DNA of 21,434 bases from DAOUFU01 sp034429275 (GCA_034429275.1 DAOUFU010000044.1:1-21434), one strand, 5' to 3'. Shown: positions 1-7,219, counted from the first letter of the stretch. The notes: a model not told the origin generated them from the sequence alone. Translations and numbers: made by a program.

Positions 1-2
1 CC

Positions 3-1175
3 GTGAACGATCGTCAGCCGCCGGGCCACAGGCCGCCGCCCATTGCGATCCCGATCGACCGCGATCGCCCGTTTTGGACCAGGTTTGCTCGCAGAGCCTG
101 GTCTGCCGTGCGCCGCCGACCCACCCTCACCTGTTTTGTGCTCGTTGCCGCCACGCTTCTGCTGACCGTGCTGGCGCTGGCGGTTGTCATTTTCTTTCCA
201 GACCTGTTCACCGGCGAGCTGCGCCCAACCGCTATCACCGTGACCGCTACCCGCCAGGTCAGTCCTCCCGCCCTGCCCGGCCTCAACCAGCTCACGCTCG
301 ATCCCTCAGGGCGCTACGCCTTCCCCATCGCCGCCGAGACCGCCTACTTCACCTGGACCTATACCAACCGCAGCTTCCCCAATGCGGTCATCTTCGAAGC
401 GCGCGCTGGCCTGACCCGCGACGAATACGAGCAGGTCATGCGCGCCCCGGTTGTCGCGGTGGTAGAAGGCACCGTGCGCATCGCCAACAACGCCCGCGAT
501 GGCCTCGCCTATCTGCTTCTCGGCGATGATGGCAGCGACTACCTCTACGCCCACCTCGGCGAACAGTGGCTTGCCGACGGCGTGCGCGTCAACAGGGGGC
601 AGGCGCTCGGCCTGCCGGGCAATTCCGGCGTGGCGCGCTATCAAGAGCGCCAGGTGCGCTTCGCCGTTGGCCCGCGCGATTCCCTGGCGGGTGACGCGCC
701 GCCCATCAATGCCGCCGAATGGATCAACGCCATCTTTGGCCTGCACTGGGCCGAACGCGCAGCGGAGCAAGCGCCCGCGTCCTGGCCATCCGGTTACCCG
801 GTGTTTCACGAGCGCTTCATCGTGGTGACCCCCTACAGTCACTCCACCGATCGCGGCCTGCTGCCCGAACCGGCCCTGGAATTCGGCTTCACCGGCATAC
901 CGCCCAGCGGGCCACAAAATGTCTATGCGACGCTCGATGGCACGGTCAACGTCATGCGCTGGACCGATCCTTACGGCACGCGCATCCAGATCACCAACGA
1001 GGCCGCCGCCTTCACCGTCATCATTTCCGGCCTGGATACCTGGTGGGTCGAAGATGGGCAGGTCGTCAGCAAAGGGGCGCTCATCGGCCAGTGGGACCCG
1101 GCCAATCGCCCACGCCTGCACTACATGATTTTCCAGGTCGGCGTTAATATTGACCCGGAATCGACCCTTCGTTGA
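3..1175 (+). CDS. Membrane-anchored protein with two degenerate LytM/M23-like domains
   Basis: The frame is open to the window edge. The GTG at base 3 is only the first possible start seen, so the true start may lie upstream. Residues 1-40 are Pro/Arg-rich and cytoplasmic in style. Residues 41-66 form one strong transmembrane segment, and the rest should be outside the cell. Residues about 148-222 resemble the LytM/M23 beta core (VVEGTV, YAHLGEQW, GNSG, RFAVG). Residues about 276-388 repeat it (ATLDGTV, GALIGQW, RLHYMIF, NIDP). Known M23 enzymes need HxxxD and HxH zinc or catalytic motifs. Here HxH reads QVR in the first copy and RLH in the second, and HxxxD is not visible. I infer a non-catalytic wall-binding or hydrolase-activating protein. 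The next gene begins 49 bases after the stop. Fold confidence is moderate; the loss of activity is inferred. Confidence 0.72.
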   Translation: MNDRQPPGHRPPPIAIPIDRDRPFWTRFARRAWSAVRRRPTLTCFVLVAATLLLTVLALAVVIFFPDLFTGELRPTAITVTATRQVSPPALPGLNQLTLDPSGRYAFPIAAETAYFTWTYTNRSFPNAVIFEARAGLTRDEYEQVMRAPVVAVVEGTVRIANNARDGLAYLLLGDDGSDYLYAHLGEQWLADGVRVNRGQALGLPGNSGVARYQERQVRFAVGPRDSLAGDAPPINAAEWINAIFGLHWAERAAEQAPASWPSGYPVFHERFIVVTPYSHSTDRGLLPEPALEFGFTGIPPSGPQNVYATLDGTVNVMRWTDPYGTRIQITNEAAAFTVIISGLDTWWVEDGQVVSKGALIGQWDPANRPRLHYMIFQVGVNIDPESTLR

Positions 1176-1224
1176 TCAGTCGCCGGTCGATGGACTCTTC
1201 TCCGATCCCTGGGGAGTATACCCT

Positions 1225-2805
1225 ATGCTTGCTGCCGCCCGGATGCTGACGGGCATCCTGCTAATCCTGGTCCTCACTGCTGCCGTGCCGGTCGTGCCAT
1301 CTATCGTGCCGTCTGCTCACGCCCAGCCGCCGGACACCATCACCATTGGCGTGACCGACCTCGCCACATCGCTCGACCCCGCCGACGCCTACGACTTCAA
1401 CTCGTGGGAGGTCCTCAGTCACCTCTACACCGGCCTGACTCGCCAGGTCCCCGGCACGTTGCGCTACGAGCCGGCGCTGGCCCTTCGGATCGTGCCCGCC
1501 GACAGCTTCCGCACCTGGACATTCTTTCTCCGCCCCGATGCAGCCTTCAGCGATGGCACGCCCATCACCGCCCAGACCCTGGTCGACTCCATCGCCCGCG
1601 TAATTGCGCTGGACTCCGACGCGGCCCAGGCCGTCGTGCCGTATGTGTCCTCGGTCGAGGCCCCCGCCCCCGACCGCGTGGTTTTTCACCTGGTGCGCCC
1701 CATCGCCTATTTTGATGCCCTGGCCGCGCTCCCGCCCTATTTCCCTCAGCACCCGGACCTGCTGGCCCAGCCGCGGCCCCTTCCTTACCCGGATTCGCTG
1801 ATCGGCAATGGTCCCTACCTGCTTGACCGGTTCGCTCCGGGGCGTGAGATCGTGTTGCGCGCCAATCCCGCCTACCGGCTCGGTCCACAACCTCTCACCG
1901 GGCAGATCGTTCTGCGTGCTTACAGCCGCTCGCAGGCCCTGCGCGAGGCTCTGCGCAGCCGCGAAATTGACATCGCCTGGCGCGCCCTGCTCCCCACCGA
2001 TGCCCGCGTGCTGCTTCAGACCGGCCAGGACATCGTGGGAGTCGAAGTGCCTGCCACGCGCGTGTATTACCTCTACATGAACCATACCCTCGACCCCGGC
2101 AACGATCCCCTGGTGCGCGAGGCGCTGACGCTGCTCATCGACCGCCAGCGCGTGGTGACCAATGTCTTCGACGGCCAGGCTACCGCACTTACCAGCTTCG
2201 TCCCTGCTCTCTTCCCAGAAGCCGCCGCCGATCTGTGGCCTTCCGGTCCAGATGTGCCCGCCGCCGATGCGCTTCTGATGGAAGCCGCCTATCGCCCGCG
2301 CGGCAGCGCGCGCCTGGTGCCCGTTCTGGTGACCTCGCAGGCGCTCTATGGTTCACAGATCGCTGCTGTCGCTGCCGAGATCAGCCGGGGCAGCTTTTAT
2401 CCCAGCGACTATGTCGAAGGCAGAGTGATGACCGAAGTCGAGGCGGATACCTTTCTCTCCACCCTGGAGCGCGGCGAAGGCCGCCTGATGCTGTTCGCCT
2501 GGACTCCGCTCGTCCCTCATCCAGATGCATTCTTCCGTCCGCTGGCCCATTCGTCCGGCCCCATCGCCAGCCGGGGCGGATACGCGCGCGCCGAATTGGA
2601 CGCATTGATCGATGAGGCCGCCGCCCTCGCCGACCCCGCCGCCCAGGGTGAACGCTACCGGGCCGCCGCTGCCCTGCTCCGCGGCTCCAGCGATATCATC
2701 CCGCTCTGGCAAGAGCATCTTCACCTGCTGGCCTGGAACGATATTTCCGGCGTCCAGGTGGAGCCGAACTTTTTCCTGCACTATGATTCCCTGATCCGCA
2801 GTTGA
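1225..2805 (+). CDS. Extracellular solute-binding protein, family 5 (peptide/nickel type)
   Basis: This is the binding component of an ABC importer of the DppA/OppA (SBP_bac_5) family, 526 residues, a normal length. The ATG at 1225 is chosen because GGGGAG lies 8 bases before it and a signal peptide follows at once (hydrophobic core about residues 8-30, likely cleavage after SAHA at 33). The frame extends upstream to 1150 but that would bury the signal peptide. Family features include IGVTDLATSLDP near the mature N-terminus, the FSDGTPITA block after the first subdomain, and GNGPYLLDRF in the middle. There is no lipobox cysteine, so it is not an obvious lipoprotein. No permease or ATPase gene is in the window, so the substrate cannot be assigned. 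It lies 49 bases after the LytM-like gene and 21 bases before the next gene, so co-transcription is likely. Confidence 0.9.
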   Translation: MLAAARMLTGILLILVLTAAVPVVPSIVPSAHAQPPDTITIGVTDLATSLDPADAYDFNSWEVLSHLYTGLTRQVPGTLRYEPALALRIVPADSFRTWTFFLRPDAAFSDGTPITAQTLVDSIARVIALDSDAAQAVVPYVSSVEAPAPDRVVFHLVRPIAYFDALAALPPYFPQHPDLLAQPRPLPYPDSLIGNGPYLLDRFAPGREIVLRANPAYRLGPQPLTGQIVLRAYSRSQALREALRSREIDIAWRALLPTDARVLLQTGQDIVGVEVPATRVYYLYMNHTLDPGNDPLVREALTLLIDRQRVVTNVFDGQATALTSFVPALFPEAAADLWPSGPDVPAADALLMEAAYRPRGSARLVPVLVTSQALYGSQIAAVAAEISRGSFYPSDYVEGRVMTEVEADTFLSTLERGEGRLMLFAWTPLVPHPDAFFRPLAHSSGPIASRGGYARAELDALIDEAAALADPAAQGERYRAAAALLRGSSDIIPLWQEHLHLLAWNDISGVQVEPNFFLHYDSLIRS

Positions 2806-2826
2806 GCCAACAGGCCGGGACCACCG

Positions 2827-3753
2827 ATGACGACTCTGCTCGATACCATCCAGACTACCACCCAACAGGTGCTCGATGGACAGATCACGCTCGACGCCGC
2901 GCTGACCTACCTCTCCGCCTGGGTAGAGGAGCGCGCGCCGCATTTCACCACCGAGGAGCGCGCCGCCTTCAGCGAGGCGCTCGACCGCCAGACCACCGAC
3001 GACAACGCCTCACTGGTCGACAGCGTGCTCAAGCTGCACGCCACCCGCCTGCTCTACCGCTACGACGTGGCCCATCACGACGCTGGCACAGCCGACACAT
3101 CCGCCACGCCCTATGAACAGGCCCGTACGCGCTTCACCCGCGCACTCCGCCGCAGCGAAGAAGCTGTCAACGACGCGCGTATCGACATCGCCATCGCCAA
3201 CGCGCACAACCTGTTGGGCGATTCGGCGGGCAGCCGCCGCTGGCTCGAATCCGCGCTCGCCGCCCTGCCCGATCTCGCCAATGTCGATCTGCCCGCCATC
3301 GCCGGGGATGTCCCCGCCATGCCCATCCCACGCCTCACCGCCTGGAAGCGCATCGGCCTCAAGCTGATCGGCTTCCCCTTCGAGCGGCTGGCCGCCAGCA
3401 ACCGCGAGAGTCTGCTCGCCATTGCCCACTTGCAGATGAACCAGGTGGCCTTGCTCGCCCACCTGCTCGGCACCTCGTTCGAGGCTGTGCGCGACCGTCA
3501 GCGTACTCGCCGTGCCTTTCGCATCGTGGCCCACCTGGTGATGCGCTACCGCGGCCTGCCCGATCTCGCACCTGACCAGGCGCTCGAAATCGCCGAGGAC
3601 CTGCTGCGCTACGAAGGTGATGCCGCGCGCACCCTCGCCCGCCAGGTCCGCGCCGCCTGCGATGAGGGCAGCGCGTCGGAGCCAGACTCCGCCTCCCTGC
3701 GCGAGCGCGCCGAGGCCCTGCTGGGGCTTCCCATCTCGCCGGACCAGGAATGA
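2827..3753 (+). CDS. Uncharacterised alpha-helical protein
   Basis: I do not recognise this 308-residue protein. It has no signal peptide and no convincing transmembrane segment. It is rich in Ala, Arg, Leu and Glu and looks helical throughout. The blocks around residues 95-145 (ARTRFTRALRRSEEAVNDARIDI and onwards, ending WLESALAALPDL) are spaced like TPR-style helical hairpins, but I cannot assign a repeat family. A Pro-rich turn (DVPAMPIPRL) near residue 165 separates an N-terminal from a C-terminal helical half. The ATG at 2827 lies 21 bases after the upstream stop. Only a weak GGGA is seen before it, so translation may be coupled to the solute-binding protein gene. It is the last gene of the plus-strand run and is followed by a strong hairpin at 3778-3811. 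Codon use matches its neighbours, which supports real coding. Confidence 0.75.
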   Translation: MTTLLDTIQTTTQQVLDGQITLDAALTYLSAWVEERAPHFTTEERAAFSEALDRQTTDDNASLVDSVLKLHATRLLYRYDVAHHDAGTADTSATPYEQARTRFTRALRRSEEAVNDARIDIAIANAHNLLGDSAGSRRWLESALAALPDLANVDLPAIAGDVPAMPIPRLTAWKRIGLKLIGFPFERLAASNRESLLAIAHLQMNQVALLAHLLGTSFEAVRDRQRTRRAFRIVAHLVMRYRGLPDLAPDQALEIAEDLLRYEGDAARTLARQVRAACDEGSASEPDSASLRERAEALLGLPISPDQE

Positions 3754-3777
3754 CCAACAGTCTCTGCCCAATAACAA

Positions 3778-3811
3778 CAGCAGGGGTGAGCGATGCTGCT
3801 CACCCCTGTTG
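3778..3811 (-). terminator. Hairpin between convergent genes, mainly terminating ferredoxin 1
   Basis: CAGGGGTGAGC (3781-3791) pairs perfectly with GCTCACCCCTG (3798-3808) around a 6-base loop. Three more pairs, one of them G-U, extend the stem to 14 bp. Read on the minus strand it is followed by GTTGTTATT, a modest U-rich tail, 33 bases after the ferredoxin stop. On the plus strand it follows the 2827 gene by 24 bases but has no U-tract. It probably serves both sides. Confidence 0.75.
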
Positions 3812-3843
3812 CCGATGATAAGGTCAGGCGGAGACCGGCAGAC

Positions 3844-4194
3844 TTACGGCTTGGAGTCGTAGCCCGGACCGCGCTCAAAGAAATCGTAGTTCGGCTGAAT
3901 GTCCACCGTCAGATCGACGACTTCACCGCCACCCGAAGCCACCTTCACCTTGGTATCCCAGGGGATACGCTCCTGCCCAGCAGCCATTTCGTAGGCGCTT
4001 GGCACATCGTCTTCAGGGAAGATCGCCTCGAACGGGCATTCCGGCACGCACGCGCCGCAGTCGATACAGGTCGCCGGATCGATGAAATACCAGGGCCATT
4101 CATCCTGCGGGAAGCCCGGAATAATGCAGTCCACCGGGCACACCTCGACACAAGCCCCGTCGCGCAAACACAGACTGGTAATAATATGCGTCAT
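3844..4194 (-). CDS. 7Fe-type ferredoxin, copy 1
   Basis: Small electron carrier of 116 residues in the bacterial [3Fe-4S][4Fe-4S] ferredoxin style. The first half has C9-x5-C15-x3-C19-P, followed by C23. The second half has C43-x2-C46-x2-C49-x3-C53-P. By analogy with FdxA-type ferredoxins, C9, C15 and C53 would hold the 3Fe cluster, and C43, C46, C49 and C19 the 4Fe cluster. The insert between them carries an aromatic WPWYF segment. After residue 70 there is an extension of about 45 residues (MAAGQE, TKVKV, VVDLTVDI, GPGYD) shared with its paralogue. The start is supported by GAGGAG about 9 bases before the ATG. It has its own promoter (4275-4304) and terminator (3778-3811). No redox partner is adjacent, so the partner is unknown. 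Confidence 0.92.
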   Translation of the reverse strand: MTHIITSLCLRDGACVEVCPVDCIIPGFPQDEWPWYFIDPATCIDCGACVPECPFEAIFPEDDVPSAYEMAAGQERIPWDTKVKVASGGGEVVDLTVDIQPNYDFFERGPGYDSKP

Positions 4195-4274
4195 GTGATT
4201 CTAGCTCCTCAGGTCATCAAACCGAATTGTGGAATTTTCCGCGCTGGTCACAGGGAGTAACCGTCCCCGCACTT

Positions 4275-4304
4275 ACTATACTTCATGCCGCCGCAATTGC
4301 ACAA
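4275..4304 (-). promoter_or_regulatory. Candidate promoter of ferredoxin 1
   Basis: On the minus strand a -35-like TTGTGC (4299-4304) and a -10 TATAGT (4275-4280) are separated by 18 bases. The predicted start near 4268 gives a leader of roughly 75 bases before the ATG at 4194. The surrounding 4195-4381 stretch is much more AT-rich than the genes and shows no ORF. Confidence 0.5.
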
Positions 4305-4381
4305 CAAAAACGTGATAAACCTTGCGCAAATCTATTCAATTAGCGGCGCGCCGGTTGCGCGCCCGGCCCACCGCCAGCAGC

Positions 4382-4413
4382 AAAAAAGGACCGCCAGGGG
4401 CGATCCTTTTTTT
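4382..4413. terminator. Strong bidirectional-looking intrinsic terminator after ferredoxin 2
   Basis: On the minus strand an 8-bp stem (GGATCGCC with GGCGGTCC, one G-U pair, 4388-4406) closes a CCT loop and is followed by TTTTTTG. The plus strand also ends in a run of seven T. The ferredoxin 2 stop is 29 bases upstream on the minus strand, so this ends that transcript and separates the two ferredoxin genes into independent units. Confidence 0.88.
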
Positions 4414-4441
4414 CCACACCTTTCAGCCAGCTTCCGCCGCC

Positions 4442-4792
4442 CTACGACAGGGCGTCGTAGCCGGGGCCTTCGCTGAAGAACTTGGCATTCCACTCGATGT
4501 CGGCGGTCAGATCAACCACCTCGCCGCCCGCTGCCGTCACCTTCACCTTGGTGTCGTGCGGAACGCGCTCTTGCCCGGCGGCCATTTCATAGGCATCCGG
4601 CACATCCATCTCGTCGAAGATCGCTTCAAACGGGCACTCCGAGGCGCACGCGCCGCAGTCGGAGCAGGTATCGGGATCGATGTAGTACCAGGGCCACTCA
4701 CTCGCCGGCATTCCGGGAACGATGCTTTCGGTGGGGCAGACATCCACGCACGCGCCATCGCGCAGGCACAGACTGGTTATGACATGGGGCAT
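4442..4792 (-). CDS. 7Fe-type ferredoxin, copy 2
   Basis: Paralogue of the ferredoxin at 3844-4194, again 116 residues and aligning along its whole length without gaps. The cluster cysteines C9, C15, C19, C43, C46, C49 and C53 are all kept. The extra C23 of copy 1 is Ser here, which argues that C23 is not a ligand. It keeps the WPWYY aromatic insert and the C-terminal extension (MAAGQERVP, TKVKV, VVDLTADI, GPGYD). The frame stays open upstream, but the ATG at 4792 is chosen because GAGGAG lies about 10 bases before it and it matches the start of copy 1. It is bounded by its own promoter (4836-4864) and terminator (4382-4413). It is probably a recent-to-moderate tandem duplication with separately controlled copies. 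Confidence 0.92.
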   Translation of the reverse strand: MPHVITSLCLRDGACVDVCPTESIVPGMPASEWPWYYIDPDTCSDCGACASECPFEAIFDEMDVPDAYEMAAGQERVPHDTKVKVTAAGGEVVDLTADIEWNAKFFSEGPGYDALS

Positions 4793-4835
4793 TTTGCAGA
4801 CTCCTCTATCACACGGTCGTTCGCAATCTGCCCAA

Positions 4836-4864
4836 ACTATAACCCCTCGTGCCCCACTTTCCAG
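4836..4864 (-). promoter_or_regulatory. Candidate promoter of ferredoxin 2
   Basis: A minus-strand -10 TATAGT (4836-4841) is identical to the -10 of ferredoxin 1. The hexamer 17 bases upstream is only CTGGAA (4859-4864), a poor -35. The expected start near 4829 leaves a leader of about 37 bases before the ATG at 4792. The identical -10 box in the paralogue supports it. Confidence 0.4.
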
Positions 4865-5046
4865 TGACAAAGGGTGCCAGAACACGTGACGTAAATCACA
4901 GCTTTGAGCACGCTCCAGCCGGAGCGCTTATTCCCAGCGCTGCCCCATCAGCGACGATTAAGAGCAGCCATCGGCGAACAGCCCGCGAGCAGGGCCAAAA
5001 AGCCATCCACCCATTGCGGGCATTGCGGGTACGCAATCCGCCCGGT
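4865..5046. other. Gene-free stretch between ferredoxin 2 promoter and sod terminator
   Basis: No credible gene is seen on either strand. It holds a tandem duplication of CATTGCGGG (5012-5020 and 5021-5029), with a 6-bp hairpin (ATTGCG, GGTA loop, CGCAAT, 5022-5037) over the second copy. A second short hairpin (CGCTCC, AGCC loop, GGAGCG, 4911-4926) is also present. I assign no function to either. Confidence 0.5.
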
Positions 5047-5081
5047 AAAAAACAGAACACCTCGCCCGGTTGGACGAGGTG
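5047..5081 (-). terminator. Intrinsic terminator of the superoxide dismutase gene
   Basis: On the minus strand CACCTCG (5075-5081) pairs with CGAGGTG (5058-5064) over a 10-base loop, followed by TTCTGTTTTTT. It lies about 40 bases past the dismutase stop. Confidence 0.85.
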
Positions 5082-5121
5082 CTGCCATGCCAAACCCCTG
5101 AACTGCGCGTGCTGCTGCGAC

Positions 5122-5733
5122 CTAGCCGCGCGCCGCCTTGAAGCGTGCCGCCACATCGGACCAGTTGACGACGTTCCACCATGCTTCCACATAGCTGGCG
5201 CGCGCGTTCTGATACTTCAGGTAATAGGCGTGCTCCCACACATCCAGCACCAGCAGCGGAATAACGCCCCATTGAGTCAGGTTTTGGTGCTTCTCCGATT
5301 GCAGAATCTCAAGATGACCTGCGACCGGCTCCCATACCAGCAGCCCCCAGCCGCTTCCCTCGACGGCATTGGACGCAGCCGAGAAATGGGCCTTGAAATT
5401 GGCGAAACTGCCGAAATCTTTGGCGATCTGCGCCGCCAGTTCGCCATCCGGTTCGCCGCCGCCGCCTTTGCCCGCCGGAGCCATATTGGGCCAGAAGATG
5501 GTGTGCAGCAAGTGCCCGGAACCGTGAAAAGCAGCCTCTCGCGAGAAATGTTTGACCAGGCCATAATCGCCGCTGCTGCGCGCCGCCTCGAGCTTTTCGA
5601 GGGCAGCATTCAGCCCGTTGACATACGCAAGATGATGCTTGTCGTGATGCAGACGCATGGTTTGTTCATCAATGTAGGGTTCCAGCGCGTCGTAAGCATA
5701 CGGCAGCGGAGGAAGCTCGTATTTCATCGCCAT
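5122..5733 (-). CDS. sodA: Superoxide dismutase, Fe/Mn family, Mn-type
   Basis: Converts superoxide to oxygen and hydrogen peroxide. The product has 203 residues and no export signal, so it is cytoplasmic. The ATG at 5733 has AGGAGA about 8 bases before it and gives the family start KYELPPLPYAYDALEP. The frame extends 15 codons upstream without a ribosome site. Metal ligands by family alignment are H29 (RLHHDKHH), H77 (HLLHTIFW), D164 and H168 (DVWEHAYY). Gly73, four residues before H77, and Gln150 in the HQNLTQW block are the pattern of Mn enzymes; Fe enzymes carry Gln and Ala at the two sites. Mn or cambialistic use is therefore likely, from sequence only. A Gly-rich loop (KGGGGEP, about 89-95) follows the first domain. 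Monocistronic: own terminator, and an elaborate upstream inverted repeat at 5804-5856. Presence of this enzyme suggests exposure to oxygen. Confidence 0.95.
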   Translation of the reverse strand: MAMKYELPPLPYAYDALEPYIDEQTMRLHHDKHHLAYVNGLNAALEKLEAARSSGDYGLVKHFSREAAFHGSGHLLHTIFWPNMAPAGKGGGGEPDGELAAQIAKDFGSFANFKAHFSAASNAVEGSGWGLLVWEPVAGHLEILQSEKHQNLTQWGVIPLLVLDVWEHAYYLKYQNARASYVEAWWNVVNWSDVAARFKAARG

Positions 5734-5803
5734 TTTGTGCTCTCCTTGATTATTATGGTGCACGGAGCGAGGCAACACCGCGCAGTTGACGCAATGCCAG
5801 CTA

Positions 5804-5856
5804 GTGTTGACATTGTGCTCAGGACACTCACCTTATTCATCCATCAATGTCAACAC
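5804..5856. promoter_or_regulatory. Long inverted repeat upstream of sod, candidate operator pair
   Basis: GTGTTGACATTG (5804-5815) is repeated exactly and inverted as CAATGTCAACAC (5845-5856), 12 bp each with 29 bases between. Centres are 41 bp apart, close to four helical turns. Each arm contains a TTGACA hexamer, but neither has a good -10 at 16-18 bases. It lies 70-123 bases before the dismutase ATG, in a 356-base gene-free stretch (5734-6089). The rest of that stretch holds the sod promoter candidate, the mreB terminator and no ORF of note. Confidence 0.6.
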
Positions 5857-5873
5857 GGCCTACTCTCAGGTGG

Positions 5874-5903
5874 ATTTTAAAAAATCATGTTCCCCACTGC
5901 CCA
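5874..5903 (-). promoter_or_regulatory. Weak candidate promoter of sod
   Basis: On the minus strand TGGGCA (5898-5903) and TAAAAT (5874-5879) are 18 bases apart. If used, the start would be near 5866, placing the whole 5804-5856 inverted repeat in the 5' leader, where it could fold as a 12-bp stem. The -35 is poor. Confidence 0.35.
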
Positions 5904-5950
5904 TAAGATTCGCATTTGATCAGCATCTTTTGGGTGTTGCCGGGCGCGAG

Positions 5951-5977
5951 AAAACAAAAGAGAGCTTCAAAGCTCCC
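5951..5977 (-). terminator. Intrinsic terminator downstream of mreB
   Basis: On the minus strand GGGAGCT pairs with AGCTCTC (one G-U) over a TTGA tetraloop, followed by TTTTGTTTT. It is 113 bases past the mreB stop; 5978-6089 between them holds no gene I can support. Confidence 0.82.
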
Positions 5978-6089
5978 TATTGCGGTCAATATGAGACCGT
6001 TTCAAAAGCCCTCACCCTGCTGGCTTGCGCCGGTTCTCGCTTGCTCAGGGCGAAGGCACCCCGGTCAATGACCTCCGCGCCGCCGATGT

Positions 6090-7100
6090 CTAGCCTAAGC
6101 CCACCATCGTCCGACGCAGCACCGGCAGATCGTCCAGCGCCCGCCCCGCCCCGATTGCTACTGCCATCATCGGGTCTTCGGCGCGGTAGGCCGGGACTCC
6201 CACCTTTCGGGTGATATACTCGTCGATGCCGCGCAGCATCGCCCCGCCGCCGGTCAGCACGATTCCCCGGTCGATGATGTCGGAGGCCAGCTCCGGCGGG
6301 GTCTTTTCCAGCACCGCCTGTGCCGCGCCGACGATCGTGCTCAGCGGCTCTTCAATCGCCTCGACCACCTCGCTGGTCGTGATGGTGATCGTGCGCGGCA
6401 GCCCGTGCACCTGGTCTCGCCCCTGGATTTCCATGCTCAGTTCTTCGGGCAGGTCCACCGCCGCCCCGATCTGGATTTTGATCGATTCGGCGGTCGGCTC
6501 GCCGATCACCAGGCTGTACTTGCGCCGCACGTAGTTGATGATCGCCTCATCCAGCCGCATCCCACCCATCCGCACGCTGTCGGCCACCACGATGCCGTTC
6601 ATCGCCAGCACCGCCGCTTCGCTCGCGCCGCCGCCCAGGTTGAACACCATGTTGCCCGCCGGCGTGCTGATCGGCAGCCCTGCGCCCAGTGCCGCCAGCA
6701 GCGGCTCCGGCAGCAGGTAGGCTTCACGCCCGCCCGCGCGCACCGCAGCCTCGTGAACCGCCCGCTTCTCGACGCTGGTCACCCCATAGGGCACGCTCAG
6801 CATCACTTCCGGGCCGCGAAACTGCATCCGCCCGCTCACTTTGCGGAAAAAATAGCGCAGCATCGCCTCGGTGACTTCATAATCGGCGATCACGCCGTCG
6901 CGCAGCGGACGTAGCACCTCGATATGCTCCGGGTGACGCCCGTACATATCGCGCGCTTCCTGCCCCACGGCCACCACGCGTTCTTCTTCGATCGTCAGCG
7001 CCACCATCGACGGCTCTTGCAGCACGATCTGCCCGCCCGAACAGATGATGACATTGTTGGTTCCAAGATCAACGCCCAACTTGCGTGAAAAAATGCCCAT
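6090..7100 (-). CDS. mreB: MreB-family actin-like protein, divergent nucleotide site
   Basis: Actin-like filament protein of the MreB family, 336 residues, a normal length. MreB proteins organise side-wall synthesis under the membrane. The ATG at 7100 gives the typical MGIFSRKLGVDLGT start, and AAAGGGA lies about 8 bases upstream. Phosphate-1 is DLGTNN (D11). The interdomain Glu is kept (PEPLLAALGAG, E132). The adenosine motif is VLTGGGAMLRG near residue 290. The phosphate-2 motif, DIGGGTT in typical MreB, reads NLGGGAS, so its Asp is Asn154. Phosphate-1 also lacks the usual Thr at its end. The paralogue may bind nucleotide but hydrolyse it poorly; that is inference. mreC, mreD and pbp2 are not adjacent, so this is a solitary gene. 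It has a good promoter at 7217-7245 just after atpC. Confidence 0.9.
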   Translation of the reverse strand: MGIFSRKLGVDLGTNNVIICSGGQIVLQEPSMVALTIEEERVVAVGQEARDMYGRHPEHIEVLRPLRDGVIADYEVTEAMLRYFFRKVSGRMQFRGPEVMLSVPYGVTSVEKRAVHEAAVRAGGREAYLLPEPLLAALGAGLPISTPAGNMVFNLGGGASEAAVLAMNGIVVADSVRMGGMRLDEAIINYVRRKYSLVIGEPTAESIKIQIGAAVDLPEELSMEIQGRDQVHGLPRTITITTSEVVEAIEEPLSTIVGAAQAVLEKTPPELASDIIDRGIVLTGGGAMLRGIDEYITRKVGVPAYRAEDPMMAVAIGAGRALDDLPVLRRTMVGLG

Positions 7101-7184
7101 GTGTGTTTCCCTTTGTGTGCGCAGCTGCTCACGCGCCCCCGCATCCTCACCGGTTCCGCAGGCCACGGCGCGCAGCAGACAACA

Positions 7185-7219
7185 AATCGCGCCAGGGTCG
7201 CTTTTCCCCCGGCGCGATT
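7185..7219 (-). terminator. Inverted repeat after atpC: atp terminator and/or mreB leader hairpin
   Basis: AATCGCGCC (7185-7193) and GGCGCGATT (7211-7219) are perfect 9-bp inverted arms around 17 bases. On the minus strand they follow the atpC stop by about 42 bases and are succeeded by TTTGTTG, a weak U-rich tail. The upstream arm overlaps the mreB -10 box, so the hairpin would form in atp read-through RNA but only partly in RNA started at the mreB promoter. Confidence 0.55.

Noticed and set aside
1150..1224. Earlier start of the family-5 solute-binding protein
   Set aside because: It would overlap the upstream gene and bury the signal peptide 25 residues inside; the ATG at 1225 has a good ribosome site.
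4227..4244. Possible Rex site (TTGTGGA ... ) in the ferredoxin 1 leader
   Set aside because: The left half fits TTGTGAA at 6 of 7 positions but the right half matches only 3 of 7.
5804..5856. Divergent promoters using the two TTGACA hexamers in the sod inverted repeat
   Set aside because: Neither strand has a -10-like hexamer 16-18 bases downstream, and there is no plus-strand gene for the second promoter.
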